A stretch of 64,000 bases of DNA from Tetrahymena thermophila SB210 (Eukaryota; Ciliophora; Oligohymenophorea; Hymenostomatida; Tetrahymenidae). The notes below the pieces were generated by a model. It was not told the DNA's origin. It did not search any database and saw only the letters and a program-made list of their open reading frames with translations. Position numbers and translations under genes: made by a program. Shown piece by piece: positions 63,187 through 64,000 of the stretch (position 1 is the stretch's first letter; each line of letters opens with the position of its first letter). The stretch spans positions 372,001 through 436,000 of the forward strand of contig NW_002476370.1 of assembly GCF_000189635.1 (NCBI RefSeq), given 5' to 3'.

Positions 63187-64000
63187 TTTTTTATTTTTTA
63201 GCTCTAATTAATTATTTTTACTAAATAATTATAAAATTTTATTTTATTTTTTTGTTAATAGTGATTAATTGATATTCTTTTACAGTCATATTAAGATTGA
63301 GAATATAATTTATAATTTGTTAGAATCAAAACATTATGCTATAGGCAAGATTTCCTTTTAATTTATTTGTTATATACTTAAATATTATTATAAAAAAATA
63401 TTTTTGTAAAAGAAGAATACAATTTTTTAATATGTATGTACTTTTACATGTTTATTAGGATAAAAACAAGTGATAAATAAAATATATAATACGAATAAAA
63501 TTTAATATAATTTATTTTAATATTTTTATCAACTTTTTAAATGGTTGTCTTTTTAATTAGTTTTTCAAAAATTAGACTATATTACACAATAATTCTTTTA
63601 TTATGATTAAATGAGAAAATAAAAAATTAATTATTATAATTGTATTTTTATTTCTTTTATTTTTACATTCTATTATTTTAGAATAATTTATAATTATTAT
63701 AAATAAAAAGTATTTTAGTGATTTAACATAAATTTTAAATTGTTTTATATATCCATATAATATATCTATTTTATAATCATATAAACACTTTTCAAACAAT
63801 AAAATTAATTGATTTGTAAAAATTAAATAATTTCCACTATTATTAATCTTGAAATTAAAATATCGCTAACTGTGTGGAGATATTCTATTTAATTTTTTCA
63901 TTTTAAGCTAATATAATATTGCTCACTCTATATTTTTATTGCTTTCAACAAATTTTAGATAATAAAGCTGATCCTTTTGAAATATCACCTACCATATGAT
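63187..64000. other. Window end, AT-rich
   Basis: No supported gene. A standard-code minus ORF at 63572-63799 consists of AT-rich codons and is not called. The last 45 bases (after TTTTAG near 63958) look slightly more gene-like on the plus strand and could be an exon of a gene beyond the window. Confidence 0.5.

Overview
The window reads as nuclear DNA of a ciliate close to Tetrahymena. Three things point there. Base composition is extremely AT-rich. Every convincing protein reads through TAA and TAG (glutamine) and ends only at TGA. The histone H2B gene at 39013-39381 is unmistakable and itself contains an in-frame TAA. A standard-code reading therefore breaks nearly every gene into fragments. 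The gene models here were re-read by hand with TGA as the only stop, using GT..AG introns whose phases and total lengths were checked to add up to whole codons. I could not run a homology search, so family calls rest on motifs I recognise.

Layout, left half (1-26,400): almost all genes are on the minus strand. In order: a PX-C2-transmembrane protein (1479-6211), an Atg13/HORMA-like autophagy protein (8495-10195), a DENN-domain protein with an N-terminal coiled coil (14288-17630), an F-BAR protein with ten exons (18614-21969), one plus-strand two-membrane-span protein with a C2H2 finger (22475-23448), and a pseudokinase fused to leucine-rich repeats (24254-26398). The PX, C2, DENN and F-BAR proteins all belong to membrane-trafficking families; I see no evidence that they are co-regulated.

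Middle (29,300-43,450): plus-strand genes. These are a seven-exon ABCC/MRP-type ABC transporter (29324-34345), a protein kinase with a TPR tail (35503-38070), a small LRR-like relic, histone H2B, an orphan ORF, and a Lys/Glu/Thr/Pro-rich low-complexity protein (41492-43443).

Right half (44,900-63,200): minus-strand genes again. These are a short orphan coiled-coil protein, a B-box-like zinc-finger protein (46480-49183), an unknown protein with a hydrophobic N-terminus (50596-52146) and its unknown upstream neighbour (52209-54247), a HEAT/ARM-repeat protein (55001-57416), a small secreted cysteine-rich protein (58062-58403), a two-span ciliate membrane protein (59533-62008) and a tiny secreted peptide with a cystine-knot cysteine pattern (62956-63186).

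Long AT-rich intergenic stretches separate the genes. No tRNA, rRNA, CRISPR array, insertion sequence, telomeric repeat or chromosome-breakage consensus was seen. The most interesting points are very short introns (25, 29 and 40 bases) that restore reading frames, the knottin-like peptide, the PX-C2-membrane architecture, the pseudokinase-LRR gene, and a GC-richer island of repeated TGCGCA/TGTGCA motifs at about 18080-18270.
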